Shown here: in pieces, positions 17,484-26,374 of the stretch | Numbering within the stretch: position 1 is the stretch's first letter | How the letters are laid out: each line of letters starts with the position of its first letter | Assembly: GCA_023439045.1 (NCBI GenBank) | Contig: JAEXOY010000005.1 | Span: 32,472 to 96,471 of the forward strand | DNA length: 64,000 nt | Source of the DNA: Bacillota bacterium | GTDB taxonomy: Bacteria; Bacillota; Clostridia; Acetivibrionales; DSM-1351 | Direction: 5' to 3' | Notes under the pieces: generated by a model | Database searches by the model: none | What the model was told of the DNA's origin: nothing | Seen by the model: only the letters and a program-made list of their open reading frames with translations | Made by a program: the position numbers and the translations under genes

Positions 17484-18593
17484 TCAAACCTCCATAAAAT
17501 AAGTGTCTGGATTAGCTGGGTCAAATTCTTCATTAGCCCACATCACTGTAACCATATCACTATCACCTGTATTAGTTATATTATGGGTATATCCAGGCGG
17601 AATATCTACCACCTCTAATTTTCCACCACTTACAGCATATTCAATAATTTCGGTAGTGTCAATTTTTCTAAATCTAATTATGCCATTACCACTTACCACA
17701 AGGAACTTTTCGGTCTTGGAATTATGCCAGTGGTTACCTTTGGTAATACCCGGTCTAGAAATATTAATTGATACTTGGCCTTTATTATCTGTTCTTATAA
17801 ATTCAGTAAATGTTCCCCTATTATCAGCATTTGTATTGAGAGAATAACTAAACTCATCTTTAGGGAGATAGCTGAGGTATGTTGAATACAGCTTTTTGAT
17901 AAGCCCATTTGACAAGTCAGGGACGCTTAAGTTCTCCCGCGACAGTCTGAAACTTCTTATTGTGTCAGCAAGCTTCCCAAGGGTTAGCTGGTAAGTTACC
18001 GGGATATAGCAAAATTCCTGACTACAATTAGGTAACTTATTAAGTGTATTGATAAAAGCTTTGACTACATCATCTATATATACTAATTCTATTTGCTTAG
18101 TTTCATCGGATACCATAATAGGCAGATCATGCGCAATATTATTGCAAAATGTTGCAACAACACTATTATAGTTTGGCCTGCACCATTTACCGAATACATT
18201 TGGTAAACGATATACATAAGTATTGGTGCCTGTAATTTTACCATATTCAAAAATTGCATCTTCACTAGCTTTTTTGCTTACCCCATAAGGATTGTCTAAA
18301 GTAGCCTGGATTGATGAAGTAACTAAAACGGGACAAGGATTATTATGTTTAATAAGTAGGTTCAGCAACTTTTCAGTAAAATCAAAGTTACCAACCATAA
18401 ACTCAGAGTTGGATTGCGGTCTGTTTATCCCAGCTAAATGAAAAACAAAGTCACAGCTTTTTACAGCTTGGATCAAAAAATCCTCTGTACAATTTATGTC
18501 ATATTGGTAGATTTCGGTATAGCCTTCATTTTTAAGCTGAGCAACAAGATTTTTGCCTATAAAACCATTTGCACCAGTTACTAATAACTTCAT
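17484..18593 (-). CDS. capF: UDP-FucNAc pathway reductase/epimerase with C-terminal cupin (CapF/WbjC-like)
   Basis: A 369-residue two-domain enzyme. Residues 1-~245 are an SDR domain (LVTGANGFIGKNLVAQL; VTSSIQAT; catalytic YGVSK). Residues ~250-369 are a cupin: FTEFIRTDNKGQVSINIS, GITKGNHWHNSKTEKFLVVS and IPPGYTHNITNTG, with metal-binding His residues. In S. aureus CapF the cupin epimerises and the SDR reduces the CapE product to UDP-6-deoxy-talose(N). The ATGA overlap with capE (18590-18593) shows coupling. It is followed one base later by capG. Confidence 0.9.
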   Translation of the reverse strand: MKLLVTGANGFIGKNLVAQLKNEGYTEIYQYDINCTEDFLIQAVKSCDFVFHLAGINRPQSNSEFMVGNFDFTEKLLNLLIKHNNPCPVLVTSSIQATLDNPYGVSKKASEDAIFEYGKITGTNTYVYRLPNVFGKWCRPNYNSVVATFCNNIAHDLPIMVSDETKQIELVYIDDVVKAFINTLNKLPNCSQEFCYIPVTYQLTLGKLADTIRSFRLSRENLSVPDLSNGLIKKLYSTYLSYLPKDEFSYSLNTNADNRGTFTEFIRTDNKGQVSINISRPGITKGNHWHNSKTEKFLVVSGNGIIRFRKIDTTEIIEYAVSGGKLEVVDIPPGYTHNITNTGDSDMVTVMWANEEFDPANPDTYFMEV

Positions 18594-19615
18594 TTTTTAG
18601 TCCTCCAAGAATATAACTCCTGTTGGATATAATCCAAAGCAAGAAGCTTATCCTTAACTTCTTCAACATTTAGTAGTTTCGTATTGTTAGAGTTAAACTC
18701 AGTTATTTTTGGCTGTTCTTTTATGCCCTTTATAAAATATTTGTCATAGTTTAGGTCACGTTTATCAGCAGGTACTCTAAAAAAGTTTCCCATATCAATT
18801 GCACTTGAACATTCCTCGTTAGTCAAGAGAGTTTCATACATTTTCTCTCCATGGCGTATACCGATTGTCCTTATTTCACAATTAGACTCAAATAATTCCT
18901 TTACTGCCTGAGCAAGAACTCCTATAGTGCAGGAAGGAGCCTTTTGAACCATTATGTCCCCACTTTCTGCATTTTGAAATGCAAATATGACAAGCTCTAC
19001 AGCTTCTTCAAGACTCATAACAAATCGTGTCATATCCGCATTTGTGATTGTAAGGGGCTGACCTGCCTTGATTTGCTCAATAAATAGGGGGATAACACTT
19101 CCTCTTGAACACATAACATTACCATATCTAGTGCCACATATTAGTGTTTTATCAGGGTCAACGGTCCTTGATTTGGCTACAAAAACCTTCTCCATCATAG
19201 CTTTAGATGTTCCCATAGCATTAACAGGGTATGCAGCCTTGTCAGTTGAGAGGCAAATTACTTTTTTTACATTGGAGTCAATAGCTGCAGTTAAGACATT
19301 TTCTGTACCAATTACATTAGTTTTCACTGCTTCTAATGGAAAGAATTCGCATGATGGAACCTGTTTAAGTGCAGCTGCATGAAAAATATAGTCAACACCG
19401 TGCATAGCATTTTTTATGCTAGATAAATCCCTAACATCCCCTATGTAAAATTTAATCTTATCATTATGAAAGGCCTTCCGCATATCATCTTGCTTTTTCT
19501 CGTCTCTTGAAAATATGCGAACTTCCTTTATATCGGTATGTAGAAATCTACTTAACACTGCATTACCGAAAGAACCGGTTCCCCCTGTAATTAACAATGT
19601 CTTATTCTCAAACAT
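18590..19615 (-). CDS. capE: UDP-GlcNAc 4,6-dehydratase/5-epimerase (CapE/WbjB-like)
   Basis: A 341-residue SDR enzyme starting MFENKTLLITGGTGSFGNAV. It has FSRDEKKQDDMRK, FHAAALKQVPSCEFFP and LSTDKAAYPVNAMGTSKAMM. In the YxxxK site Met replaces Tyr (MGTSK), as is typical of the CapE/PseB type inverting dehydratases that use the Asp-Lys pair in STDK. It starts UDP-L-FucNAc synthesis from UDP-GlcNAc. It is encoded 16 bp downstream of a GT4 gene and overlaps capF by 4 bp. I prefer CapE over PseB because CapF and CapG follow and no PseC/PseI genes are present. Confidence 0.9.
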   Translation of the reverse strand: MFENKTLLITGGTGSFGNAVLSRFLHTDIKEVRIFSRDEKKQDDMRKAFHNDKIKFYIGDVRDLSSIKNAMHGVDYIFHAAALKQVPSCEFFPLEAVKTNVIGTENVLTAAIDSNVKKVICLSTDKAAYPVNAMGTSKAMMEKVFVAKSRTVDPDKTLICGTRYGNVMCSRGSVIPLFIEQIKAGQPLTITNADMTRFVMSLEEAVELVIFAFQNAESGDIMVQKAPSCTIGVLAQAVKELFESNCEIRTIGIRHGEKMYETLLTNEECSSAIDMGNFFRVPADKRDLNYDKYFIKGIKEQPKITEFNSNNTKLLNVEEVKDKLLALDYIQQELYSWRTKK

Positions 19616-19631
19616 AGCCTAACCCTCCCAT

Positions 19632-20831
19632 TCATAAGAAATGCTGTAAAATAATATCTACAGAAGTAGCACATGTATAATTCTCATCAAGATATCTTCT
19701 TGAATTGATGCTCATAGCATTCAAATGCTCATTACTAAGTACTTTTCTAAGTAAAGCATTAAACCCACTTATATCACCACTTTCGCACCAAAACCCAAAT
19801 TTACCTTGCTCGATAATAGATCCGATATCAGTGTTTACATCAGTAGCCGCAATAACCGGCAATGAATACTCCATATAGGATAAAAGTCTGGAAGGGAAAT
19901 TTGGTATAGTAAAGCGCTTATCCAAAAAAATCAGTCCAACATCACTGGCTTGTACAAGTTCCTCATACTCATTTTTTGGAAGCATTTCAATCAGTTTAAT
20001 ATTTTGAATACCATTGTGTTCAATTGATTGTTCCAATAGCGCATATTCTGTTCCTGCTCCTACGATAAGAAAGAATACATCTATATTATCCTTATTTGAA
20101 ATAAGGATATCAAGTAAAAAATTTATACCTTGTGGCTTGCCAAGATTTCCACCATACAATAAAAGCAGTCTATCTATTGGCAACTTATATTTATTTCGAA
20201 TATTGCACTTGCTTTCATAAGTAATAGCGTTCAGAGATTTTGGTATAATACTGTTGGGACAGACCTCTGTCTTTTCTATAGATAATTCAGGATTATTACG
20301 CAGCAGATACTCTACATTTTTTGGTGACATACACCCAATGTAATCGGATAACCCATAAAGCTTTCTTTCTTTACTTCTAAAATATTTATATATCAGGCTG
20401 TTTTTCTTTATGAGTTCAAGATCTACAGCATTTTGAGGGAAAATATCCTTCAAGAGTAAATACGTCCTCGATTTATATACCTTTTTGCAATAATTAATAA
20501 CTCGAGCGAAGGTCACTGGTGGTGTTGAATAAATTACTAAGTCGAAAGATTTATCTTTATAATACTGTTTTATTGCTGATATATATTGCTGCTCAATGAG
20601 TAGAGTGCCTAATCCCTTCTCAAGTATGTTAGTTTTTTGAAGGTTCAAACTCTTTACTCTTAGTACAGTAATTCCATTTTCCACATCAATGCTTGTACTT
20701 TTTCTATACCTTCTCTCCCTTGATGTAATTACATATACTTTATGTCCCTTTTTAATAAACTCTTGCATTAGATCAGTATAGAGATTGGTATCATTTTCGG
20801 GATACACAATTGTAAGAAAAAGAATATTCAT
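19632..20831 (-). CDS. GT4 family glycosyltransferase, probable FucNAc-type transferase
   Basis: A 399-residue GT-B enzyme: MNILFLTIVYPENDTNLYTD at the start, YSTPPVTFARVI, LLKDIFPQNAVDLELI, LLLYGGNLGKPQGI and FPSRLLSYMEYSLPVIA. The DIFPQNAVDLELI block resembles GT4 enzymes found with FucNAc genes (WbuB/Cap5L-like). ATG 20831 is chosen; the TTG at 20840 overlaps the end of the aminotransferase gene. It directly precedes capE, so transfer of the operon's own FucNAc product is the natural guess. This specificity is inferred from position. Confidence 0.78.
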   Translation of the reverse strand: MNILFLTIVYPENDTNLYTDLMQEFIKKGHKVYVITSRERRYRKSTSIDVENGITVLRVKSLNLQKTNILEKGLGTLLIEQQYISAIKQYYKDKSFDLVIYSTPPVTFARVINYCKKVYKSRTYLLLKDIFPQNAVDLELIKKNSLIYKYFRSKERKLYGLSDYIGCMSPKNVEYLLRNNPELSIEKTEVCPNSIIPKSLNAITYESKCNIRNKYKLPIDRLLLLYGGNLGKPQGINFLLDILISNKDNIDVFFLIVGAGTEYALLEQSIEHNGIQNIKLIEMLPKNEYEELVQASDVGLIFLDKRFTIPNFPSRLLSYMEYSLPVIAATDVNTDIGSIIEQGKFGFWCESGDISGFNALLRKVLSNEHLNAMSINSRRYLDENYTCATSVDIILQHFL

Positions 20832-20832
20832 T

Positions 20833-21966
20833 TTATGCAATAACCTCTTGTTTCACTATATTTATTATCATCTCCTGCTCGTCCCATGACAAGGCACTAC
20901 CGGACGGCAAACAAACCCCTTTTCTAAACAGCTCAGCGGAGATATCGCCATCATGAGTAAAGTATTTGCACTCTTTAAATACCGGCTGCATATGCATTGG
21001 CTTCCACACTGGTCTGGATTCAATATTACTTTGCGCTAGTTTATTTATAATTTGTGTAGGAGTAACCTTGCACCCGCTATCCAGTGTAATTACACTAAGC
21101 CAATAATTAGGTTCGCCCTTCTCAAGAATAGGCATCATTTTTATTTGTGGAATGTCTGCAAAGTGTACTTTGTAGGTTTGATACACCTTCTTCTTAGAGG
21201 ATACGCGATTATCAAGGACTTCCATCTGTCCTCTGCCTATGCCTGCCAATATATTTGACATTCTATAGTTATAGCCTATCTCTTTATGCTCGTAATGTAA
21301 CTCTGCTTCTCTTGCTTGAGTTGACCAAAATTTCATTTTATGTATTGCATCGGCATCATTTGATACTGCCATTCCTCCACCGGAGGTTGTGATTATCTTG
21401 TTTCCGTTGAATGAAAAAACATTAATATGCCCAAAGGAGCCACACTTTTTACCATTGTAGGATGCACCCAGTGCTTCGGCTGCATCTTCTATTACCGGAA
21501 CACCATATTGCTGGCATATTGGTAATAGCCTATCATAATCGGCACTCTGCCCATATAGGTCTACTATAATAACCGCTTTTGGTAGTTTGCCACTACTAGA
21601 CGCCCAATCAAAGGCCTTTTGAAGTGCAATAGGGGACATATTCCAGCTTTCTGGTTCGCTATCTATAAAGACAGGGAGTGCTTTTTCATATGCGATTGCA
21701 TTACAACTACCTGAAAAAGTAAGAGATGAGCAAAATACATAGTCGCCCTCACCCACTCCTAAATACTTTAATGCCAAATGGATGGCAGCCGTACCCGAGG
21801 ATAACGCTAATGCATGGTTAACCCCTATATAAGTGCTAACATCTTGCTCAAAGCCATCCACATTTTTACCAAGCGGCGCAATCCAATTGCTATCAAATGC
21901 ATCCTGTATGTACTTCATTTCATTGCCACTCATATGAGGAGGGGAGAGAAAAACACGTTTACTCAT
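20833..21966 (-). CDS. DegT/DnrJ/EryC1 family aminotransferase for a 4-keto sugar (PglE-like)
   Basis: A 377-residue PLP-dependent sugar aminotransferase. Motifs: SNWIAPLGKNVDGFE at the start (the N-W-I-A-P-L-G block of PglE/PilC types), ALSSGTAAIHLAL, VIEDAAEALGASYNGKKCG, and FSFNGNKIITTSGGGM with the PLP lysine. It would aminate the UDP-4-keto-6-deoxy-GlcNAc made by the PglF-like dehydratase (24469). ATG 21966 is used, with GGGCGG upstream; its start overlaps the end of the HAD gene. No N-acetyltransferase (PglD) lies nearby, which is unusual for this pathway. Confidence 0.85.
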   Translation of the reverse strand: MSKRVFLSPPHMSGNEMKYIQDAFDSNWIAPLGKNVDGFEQDVSTYIGVNHALALSSGTAAIHLALKYLGVGEGDYVFCSSLTFSGSCNAIAYEKALPVFIDSEPESWNMSPIALQKAFDWASSSGKLPKAVIIVDLYGQSADYDRLLPICQQYGVPVIEDAAEALGASYNGKKCGSFGHINVFSFNGNKIITTSGGGMAVSNDADAIHKMKFWSTQAREAELHYEHKEIGYNYRMSNILAGIGRGQMEVLDNRVSSKKKVYQTYKVHFADIPQIKMMPILEKGEPNYWLSVITLDSGCKVTPTQIINKLAQSNIESRPVWKPMHMQPVFKECKYFTHDGDISAELFRKGVCLPSGSALSWDEQEMIINIVKQEVIA

Positions 21967-22672
21967 TAATATCACCGCCCAAAAAAGTAATTACATCTAA
22001 TATGTTCTCAATAGTAACATCGGCAGTATGTTCACTGCTTAAATACTCTTGCTTATGGATTGTTTGATTTCTTTTTATCATTATGGTTTTGAACCCAAGC
22101 CTTTTTGCAGAGATAAAATCCTTAGAGGGGTTATCTCCAATATAAATACACTCTTGTGCAGATAGGCTCATTCTTTGTAATATTTCAAGATAAGGTTTTT
22201 CACAAGGCTTTCTAAAGGCAATACCACCCAATTCATCAGATATTATTATGGTATGCATATACTTTTCTAAGTTTAAGCTTTTAATTTTATTTTTTTGCCC
22301 CTCAGGCCTGCCGTCTGTAATTATTCCTAATAGATAACCTTGTTCCTTCAATAAATCAAGCAATTTATATGTTTCTTCAGACAACTGGAGGCACGGGGTA
22401 TGGTTCCGATATATAGCAATACATTCTTCGATTATTTTAGCACAATTAAAACTTGCACCAGATATGCTGAGTGCTTCATTAATATAACTATCAAACACAT
22501 TTGGCACTTTCTTGTTAAATAAGTTCAACAAGTCTTCATAAATTGAATCATGACTCTTGTTTATGATTGAAGCTAGAAAGCTTGCAACACTTTTGTAACC
22601 ACTTTTTACATAATCAAGCTCCATATAAAGTGTATCGTCTAAATCAAAAATGACTGCTTTATATTTTTTCAT
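21959..22672 (-). CDS. HAD superfamily hydrolase in the polysaccharide operon
   Basis: A 237-residue HAD protein: motif I VIFDLDDTLY near residue 8, motif II GIITDG, and the GDNPSKDF motif IV at about 185. A helical cap lies at about residues 25-110. It overlaps both neighbours (ATP-grasp upstream by 14 bp; aminotransferase downstream), so the three are coupled. ATG 22672 starts the conserved domain; the longer frame lies inside the ATP-grasp gene. HAD enzymes next to short ATP-grasp proteins recur in polysaccharide loci; the substrate here (a sugar phosphate or acyl phosphate) is not known. Confidence 0.82.
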   Translation of the reverse strand: MKKYKAVIFDLDDTLYMELDYVKSGYKSVASFLASIINKSHDSIYEDLLNLFNKKVPNVFDSYINEALSISGASFNCAKIIEECIAIYRNHTPCLQLSEETYKLLDLLKEQGYLLGIITDGRPEGQKNKIKSLNLEKYMHTIIISDELGGIAFRKPCEKPYLEILQRMSLSAQECIYIGDNPSKDFISAKRLGFKTIMIKRNQTIHKQEYLSSEHTADVTIENILDVITFLGGDINE

Positions 22673-23642
22673 ATTCGTTATTATCTTCCTTCTCAAATAG
22701 CATAATTGTTTGATCAAATCTTGAAAACACAGTATTATACTCAATATTATTTGCGATGCAAGGTTCTTTTCCAAGAAGAAGATCATACAGAATTGATGCG
22801 GAGTCTGCACCTGCCATCATACTAAGAGGACTGCCTCCGCCGAAGCGAGCATTAATTTCTATAAAATAGTATTTATTATCAGTGTTGCTCTTTATGGCCT
22901 GTATAGTTATAGGACCAGTGGATTTAAGCTTCTCGCAAATCATTTTTGAGAAATTTATGAGCTCTAGGTCATGAACTATTTTGCTTTTTAATACTTCACC
23001 ACTTCTAGTTGCTAGCCTGATTCTAGGGGTAATATAAATTGGGTTGCCATCAAAATCAGAAAATATGTCAATGGAGTACTCTGTTCCAATTATGTAGTCT
23101 TGTATTATACAATTTGGTATATAATCCTTGAAAAAATCTAATTCTCTCTTCGAATTTATCTTAAATGTGTTAATACTAGAGCTGCCATTTGATGGTTTCG
23201 CAAAACAAGGAAGCTCAATATTATCCATTTCCTTTGCTAAATATGTAGAAGGAGTATCCAACCCCAAAGACTTAAAAAATTTAAACGTTAAATACTTATC
23301 CTGTGACAATTGTATAGTGTAGCCATTTGCAACTAATAGCTTTGTCCCTATTGCCTCAAATCTATTAGCATTTTCGGTTAGCAACTCTAACTCTGTATCA
23401 ATAGTAGGAATTATTAATGATACTTCTTGATCAATACACAACTGTAAAAGGGCATCAATATATAATTTATCCTTTAATGCTGGAAGAATAAAATGGTCAT
23501 CTCCATAGTATAATGCTGGCGCAAGAGGGGACATATCACTACACAAAATACTACCCTGTATATTCTTAGCGGCTTTTGCCTTCTGAAACTGTTGGACCAA
23601 TTCTACACGCCTTCCAACACATGTAAATAGAATATTTATCAT
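22659..23642 (-). CDS. ATP-grasp ligase (carbamoyl-phosphate-synthase-like fold)
   Basis: A 327-residue ATP-grasp protein. It has an N-terminal pre-grasp Rossmann-like domain (NILFTCVGRRVELVQQF; IIPTIDTELELL), then the ATP-binding part with PCFAKPSNGSSSINTF and FIEINARFGGGSPLSMMAGAD (Mg-binding E-I-N-x-R). Such enzymes form an amide or acyl phosphate from a carboxylate and an amine. It overlaps the short phosphoglycosyltransferase gene (ATGA) and the HAD gene. One possible role is attachment of an amino or other carboxylic acid to the 4-amino sugar made by the adjacent aminotransferase; this is inference. Confidence 0.85.
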   Translation of the reverse strand: MINILFTCVGRRVELVQQFQKAKAAKNIQGSILCSDMSPLAPALYYGDDHFILPALKDKLYIDALLQLCIDQEVSLIIPTIDTELELLTENANRFEAIGTKLLVANGYTIQLSQDKYLTFKFFKSLGLDTPSTYLAKEMDNIELPCFAKPSNGSSSINTFKINSKRELDFFKDYIPNCIIQDYIIGTEYSIDIFSDFDGNPIYITPRIRLATRSGEVLKSKIVHDLELINFSKMICEKLKSTGPITIQAIKSNTDNKYYFIEINARFGGGSPLSMMAGADSASILYDLLLGKEPCIANNIEYNTVFSRFDQTIMLFEKEDNNEYEKI

Positions 23643-24265
23643 ATAGTCTCCTTATTTGAACTTCCAGTAAAAATAGGCATTGTTTCTGCTGAAGAATTGT
23701 TAATATCCTTCTTCATCAAGACATTTTTTATAGTGGCAATTAATATTTTAACATCTACCAAAAAGCTTACATTTTCAACATACCATATGTCTAACTTAAA
23801 TTTACTTTCCCAATCTATAGTGTTTCTTCCGTTCACCTGAGCCCAGCCTGTAATTCCAGGGAGTACATCGTGCCTTCTCATTTGCTCTGGTGTATAATAC
23901 TCTAAATATTGTACTAGCAAAGGTCTAGGGCCGATAAAGCTCATCTCACCTTTAATTATGTTGATTAGTTGAGGGAGTTCGTCAATACTTAACTGCCTAA
24001 ATATGCTCCCAAGCTTTGTAATTCTTTGTACATCAGGTAGTAGTTGACCGTTCAAATCGGTATCCATTGTCATTGTCCTTAGTTTATATATGGTAAATAT
24101 CTGCCCATGTTTACCGGGACGCAGCTGCTTAAAAAAGATAGGTCCTTTTGTAGTCAACTTTGTCAGCAACATAGCTAATAAGAGAAATGGACTCGATAAA
24201 ATTAGGATTATTATTGCAAAGAAAATATCCAACATATATTTAATGATATTTTTATATATTTTCAT
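23639..24265 (-). CDS. Short (monotopic) phosphoglycosyltransferase, PglC-like
   Basis: A 208-residue enzyme with one re-entrant membrane segment (residues ~8-32) and the minimal bacterial sugar-transferase domain: TTKGPIFFKQLRPG, IYKLRTMTMDTD, QLSIDELPQLINIIKGEMSF, IGPRPLLVQYL and GITGWAQVNGRNTIDWE. It starts glycan assembly by transferring a sugar-1-phosphate, in PglC a diacetamido-bacillosamine phosphate, to undecaprenyl phosphate. It is the first gene of the minus-strand operon and has AAGGAGA nine bases ahead of the ATG. Together with the DegT aminotransferase and the PglF-like dehydratase it suggests a 4-amino-sugar as first sugar. Confidence 0.88.
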   Translation of the reverse strand: MKIYKNIIKYMLDIFFAIIILILSSPFLLLAMLLTKLTTKGPIFFKQLRPGKHGQIFTIYKLRTMTMDTDLNGQLLPDVQRITKLGSIFRQLSIDELPQLINIIKGEMSFIGPRPLLVQYLEYYTPEQMRRHDVLPGITGWAQVNGRNTIDWESKFKLDIWYVENVSFLVDVKILIATIKNVLMKKDINNSSAETMPIFTGSSNKETI

Positions 24266-24406
24266 TTAATATGAGTATCTCCTTTGTAAAAATTTATCAA
24301 TATTATGATACACCTAATCTAAGTTATATACAATACTGGGCCATTATCATACGACTTACGTAAGAACTATATAGCCATAAAAAAACTTCCACCTATTGAT
24401 AATAAT

Positions 24407-24415
24407 TGGTATAAT
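24407..24415 (+). promoter_or_regulatory. Extended -10 promoter for the PglF-like gene
   Basis: TGGTATAAT (24407-24415), a TGn-TATAAT extended -10 element, 53 bp before the ATG at 24469 in the divergent gap between two polysaccharide operons. No good -35 is seen, as is allowed for extended -10 promoters. Confidence 0.6.
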
Positions 24416-24468
24416 TATATTAGGTTATTTTTGGCATATACAAATACAACCATACGAGGTTATTTATA

Positions 24469-26310
24469 ATGCAATATAAAATAAGGGCTTTCTTGCTAGT
24501 AATTTTTGATTTAGTATTAATAAATTTTGGTTTTCTATTTACATACCTTCTCAGGTTTGAGTGGAATTTTAATAGTATACCTCAAGATTTTATCAACCAA
24601 ATTCCAAAACTAATGATTGTTTCATGTGCAGTCAAAATCACTACATACTTCATTCTACGCCTATACTCTAGCCTATGGAGATACGCTGGCGCATACGAGC
24701 TTAGCAAGATTTTGTTGGCTTCTTTTATAAGCAATGTAATTATGCTAGGATACATATTTATTTCTCAGACGGCTGTACCGCGTAGTATTTTTATTATGAC
24801 CTTCTTTATTGACTGCTTCATGATAGGCGGGATACGCATGGGCTATAGGGTATTTAGAAGAATTGTCCGTGGCGATATATTGATGATGAAGAACAACAAA
24901 AAGGTTATGCTTATTGGTGCAGGTGATGCAGGAGCATCCCTTATAAATGAGTACAAGATGCATCCAGAGCTTAGGTGTACCCCAGTAGCATTAATTGATG
25001 ACAACCCTGGTAAGGTTGGCAAGAAGCTCAATGGAATACCTGTCGTTGGAACCAGGGCATATATTGTGAGGGAAGCGGAGGAAAAGCAAGTTGATGAAAT
25101 AATTATTGCAATACCCTCGGCACCTTCCAAGACCATAAATGAGCTTTATACTATTTGTTCAAATACTCGCTGCAAGGTAAAAATTCTACCGTCCCTTTCT
25201 CAGCTTATAGATGAGTCTGTTTCAGTGCAAAAAATTAGAGATGTAAATATAAAAGACTTATTAGGTCGTGATCCGGTAAGTCTTGAAAACTCTGAGATAG
25301 GGGATTTATTGAAGGATAAAACTGTTTTGGTAACCGGTGGGGGAGGTTCTATTGGCTCAGAACTGTGTAGACAGATAGCTATCTTTTCACCAAAGCACCT
25401 CATTATTTTGGACAATTACGAGAACAATGCCTATGATATCCAAAATGAGTTGGTAAAAAATAAGCCCAACCTCAATCTCACAACTATTATTGCAAATATC
25501 CGTGAAAAGGCAAGGCTTGAATACATATTTAAACAATACAGACCAAACATAGTGTTCCACGCTGCTGCTCACAAGCATGTACCTCTCATGGAAGCCAACC
25601 CTACAGAGGCTATAAAAAACAATGTATTTGGGACATTGAATGTCGCAGAATGTGCGGACAAGTTCTCGGTTGAGCGATTTGTAATGATTTCAACCGATAA
25701 AGCAGTAAATCCAACCAACATCATGGGTGCCACCAAGCGAATTGCCGAGATGATAATTCAGGCATTTGACAAGCAGAGTAAAACTGAGTTTGTAGCTGTA
25801 AGATTTGGAAACGTACTGGGCAGCAATGGAAGTGTAATTCCTTTATTCAAGAAACAGATAGAGCAGGGCGGTCCTGTAACAGTAACTGACCCTGAAATTA
25901 TACGATACTTCATGACCATACCTGAGGCAGTGCAGCTAGTCTTGCAGGCTGGCGCTATGGCTGAGGGTGGTGAAATATTTGTACTGGATATGGGTGAGCC
26001 TGTCAAGATTTATGATTTAGCTAGAAACTTGATAAAGCTTTCCGGATTTGAGCCTGATGTAGATATTCAGATAGAGTTTACAGGCTTACGCCCAGGGGAG
26101 AAGCTTTATGAAGAGCTGCTATTAGCAGAAGAGGGCGTTGAGGCTACCAAACATAATAAGATTTATGTTGCAAAGCCATTGTATACCGACCTTGCCATGC
26201 TAAAGAGAGAAATTGAGTGCTTGAAGGACATAATAATGACAAATGCCGATGAGGCAAGAGAGTATATTAAAGTAATAGTACCAAACTACAAGTGCGCAGG
26301 GGACAACTAA
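24469..26310 (+). CDS. Membrane UDP-GlcNAc 4,6-dehydratase (PglF/WbpM/CapD family)
   Basis: A 613-residue enzyme. Four membrane helices occupy residues ~8-115, a CoA-binding-like Rossmann domain follows (~140-265, VMLIGAGDAGASLI), then an SDR catalytic domain (~285-600): VTGGGGSIGSELCRQIA, FHAAAHKHVPLMEANP, ISTDKAVNPTNIMGATKR, where Met replaces the catalytic Tyr (MGATK), and GLRPGEKLYEELL. It makes UDP-4-keto-6-deoxy-GlcNAc, the substrate for the DegT aminotransferase at 20833. It starts the plus-strand group with manC and fcl and is divergent from the operon that uses its product. Confidence 0.9.
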   Translation: MQYKIRAFLLVIFDLVLINFGFLFTYLLRFEWNFNSIPQDFINQIPKLMIVSCAVKITTYFILRLYSSLWRYAGAYELSKILLASFISNVIMLGYIFISQTAVPRSIFIMTFFIDCFMIGGIRMGYRVFRRIVRGDILMMKNNKKVMLIGAGDAGASLINEYKMHPELRCTPVALIDDNPGKVGKKLNGIPVVGTRAYIVREAEEKQVDEIIIAIPSAPSKTINELYTICSNTRCKVKILPSLSQLIDESVSVQKIRDVNIKDLLGRDPVSLENSEIGDLLKDKTVLVTGGGGSIGSELCRQIAIFSPKHLIILDNYENNAYDIQNELVKNKPNLNLTTIIANIREKARLEYIFKQYRPNIVFHAAAHKHVPLMEANPTEAIKNNVFGTLNVAECADKFSVERFVMISTDKAVNPTNIMGATKRIAEMIIQAFDKQSKTEFVAVRFGNVLGSNGSVIPLFKKQIEQGGPVTVTDPEIIRYFMTIPEAVQLVLQAGAMAEGGEIFVLDMGEPVKIYDLARNLIKLSGFEPDVDIQIEFTGLRPGEKLYEELLLAEEGVEATKHNKIYVAKPLYTDLAMLKREIECLKDIIMTNADEAREYIKVIVPNYKCAGDN

Positions 26311-26374
26311 GCTTTAAGTGAATTAATAGTGTAGGTAGACAACAAAAATAGATAAATCAGGAGGGTGCATACTA

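Noticed and set aside
18590..19615. PseB (pseudaminic acid) identity for the dehydratase
   Set aside because: CapF- and CapG-like genes follow directly, and no PseC, PseH, PseG or PseI is seen.
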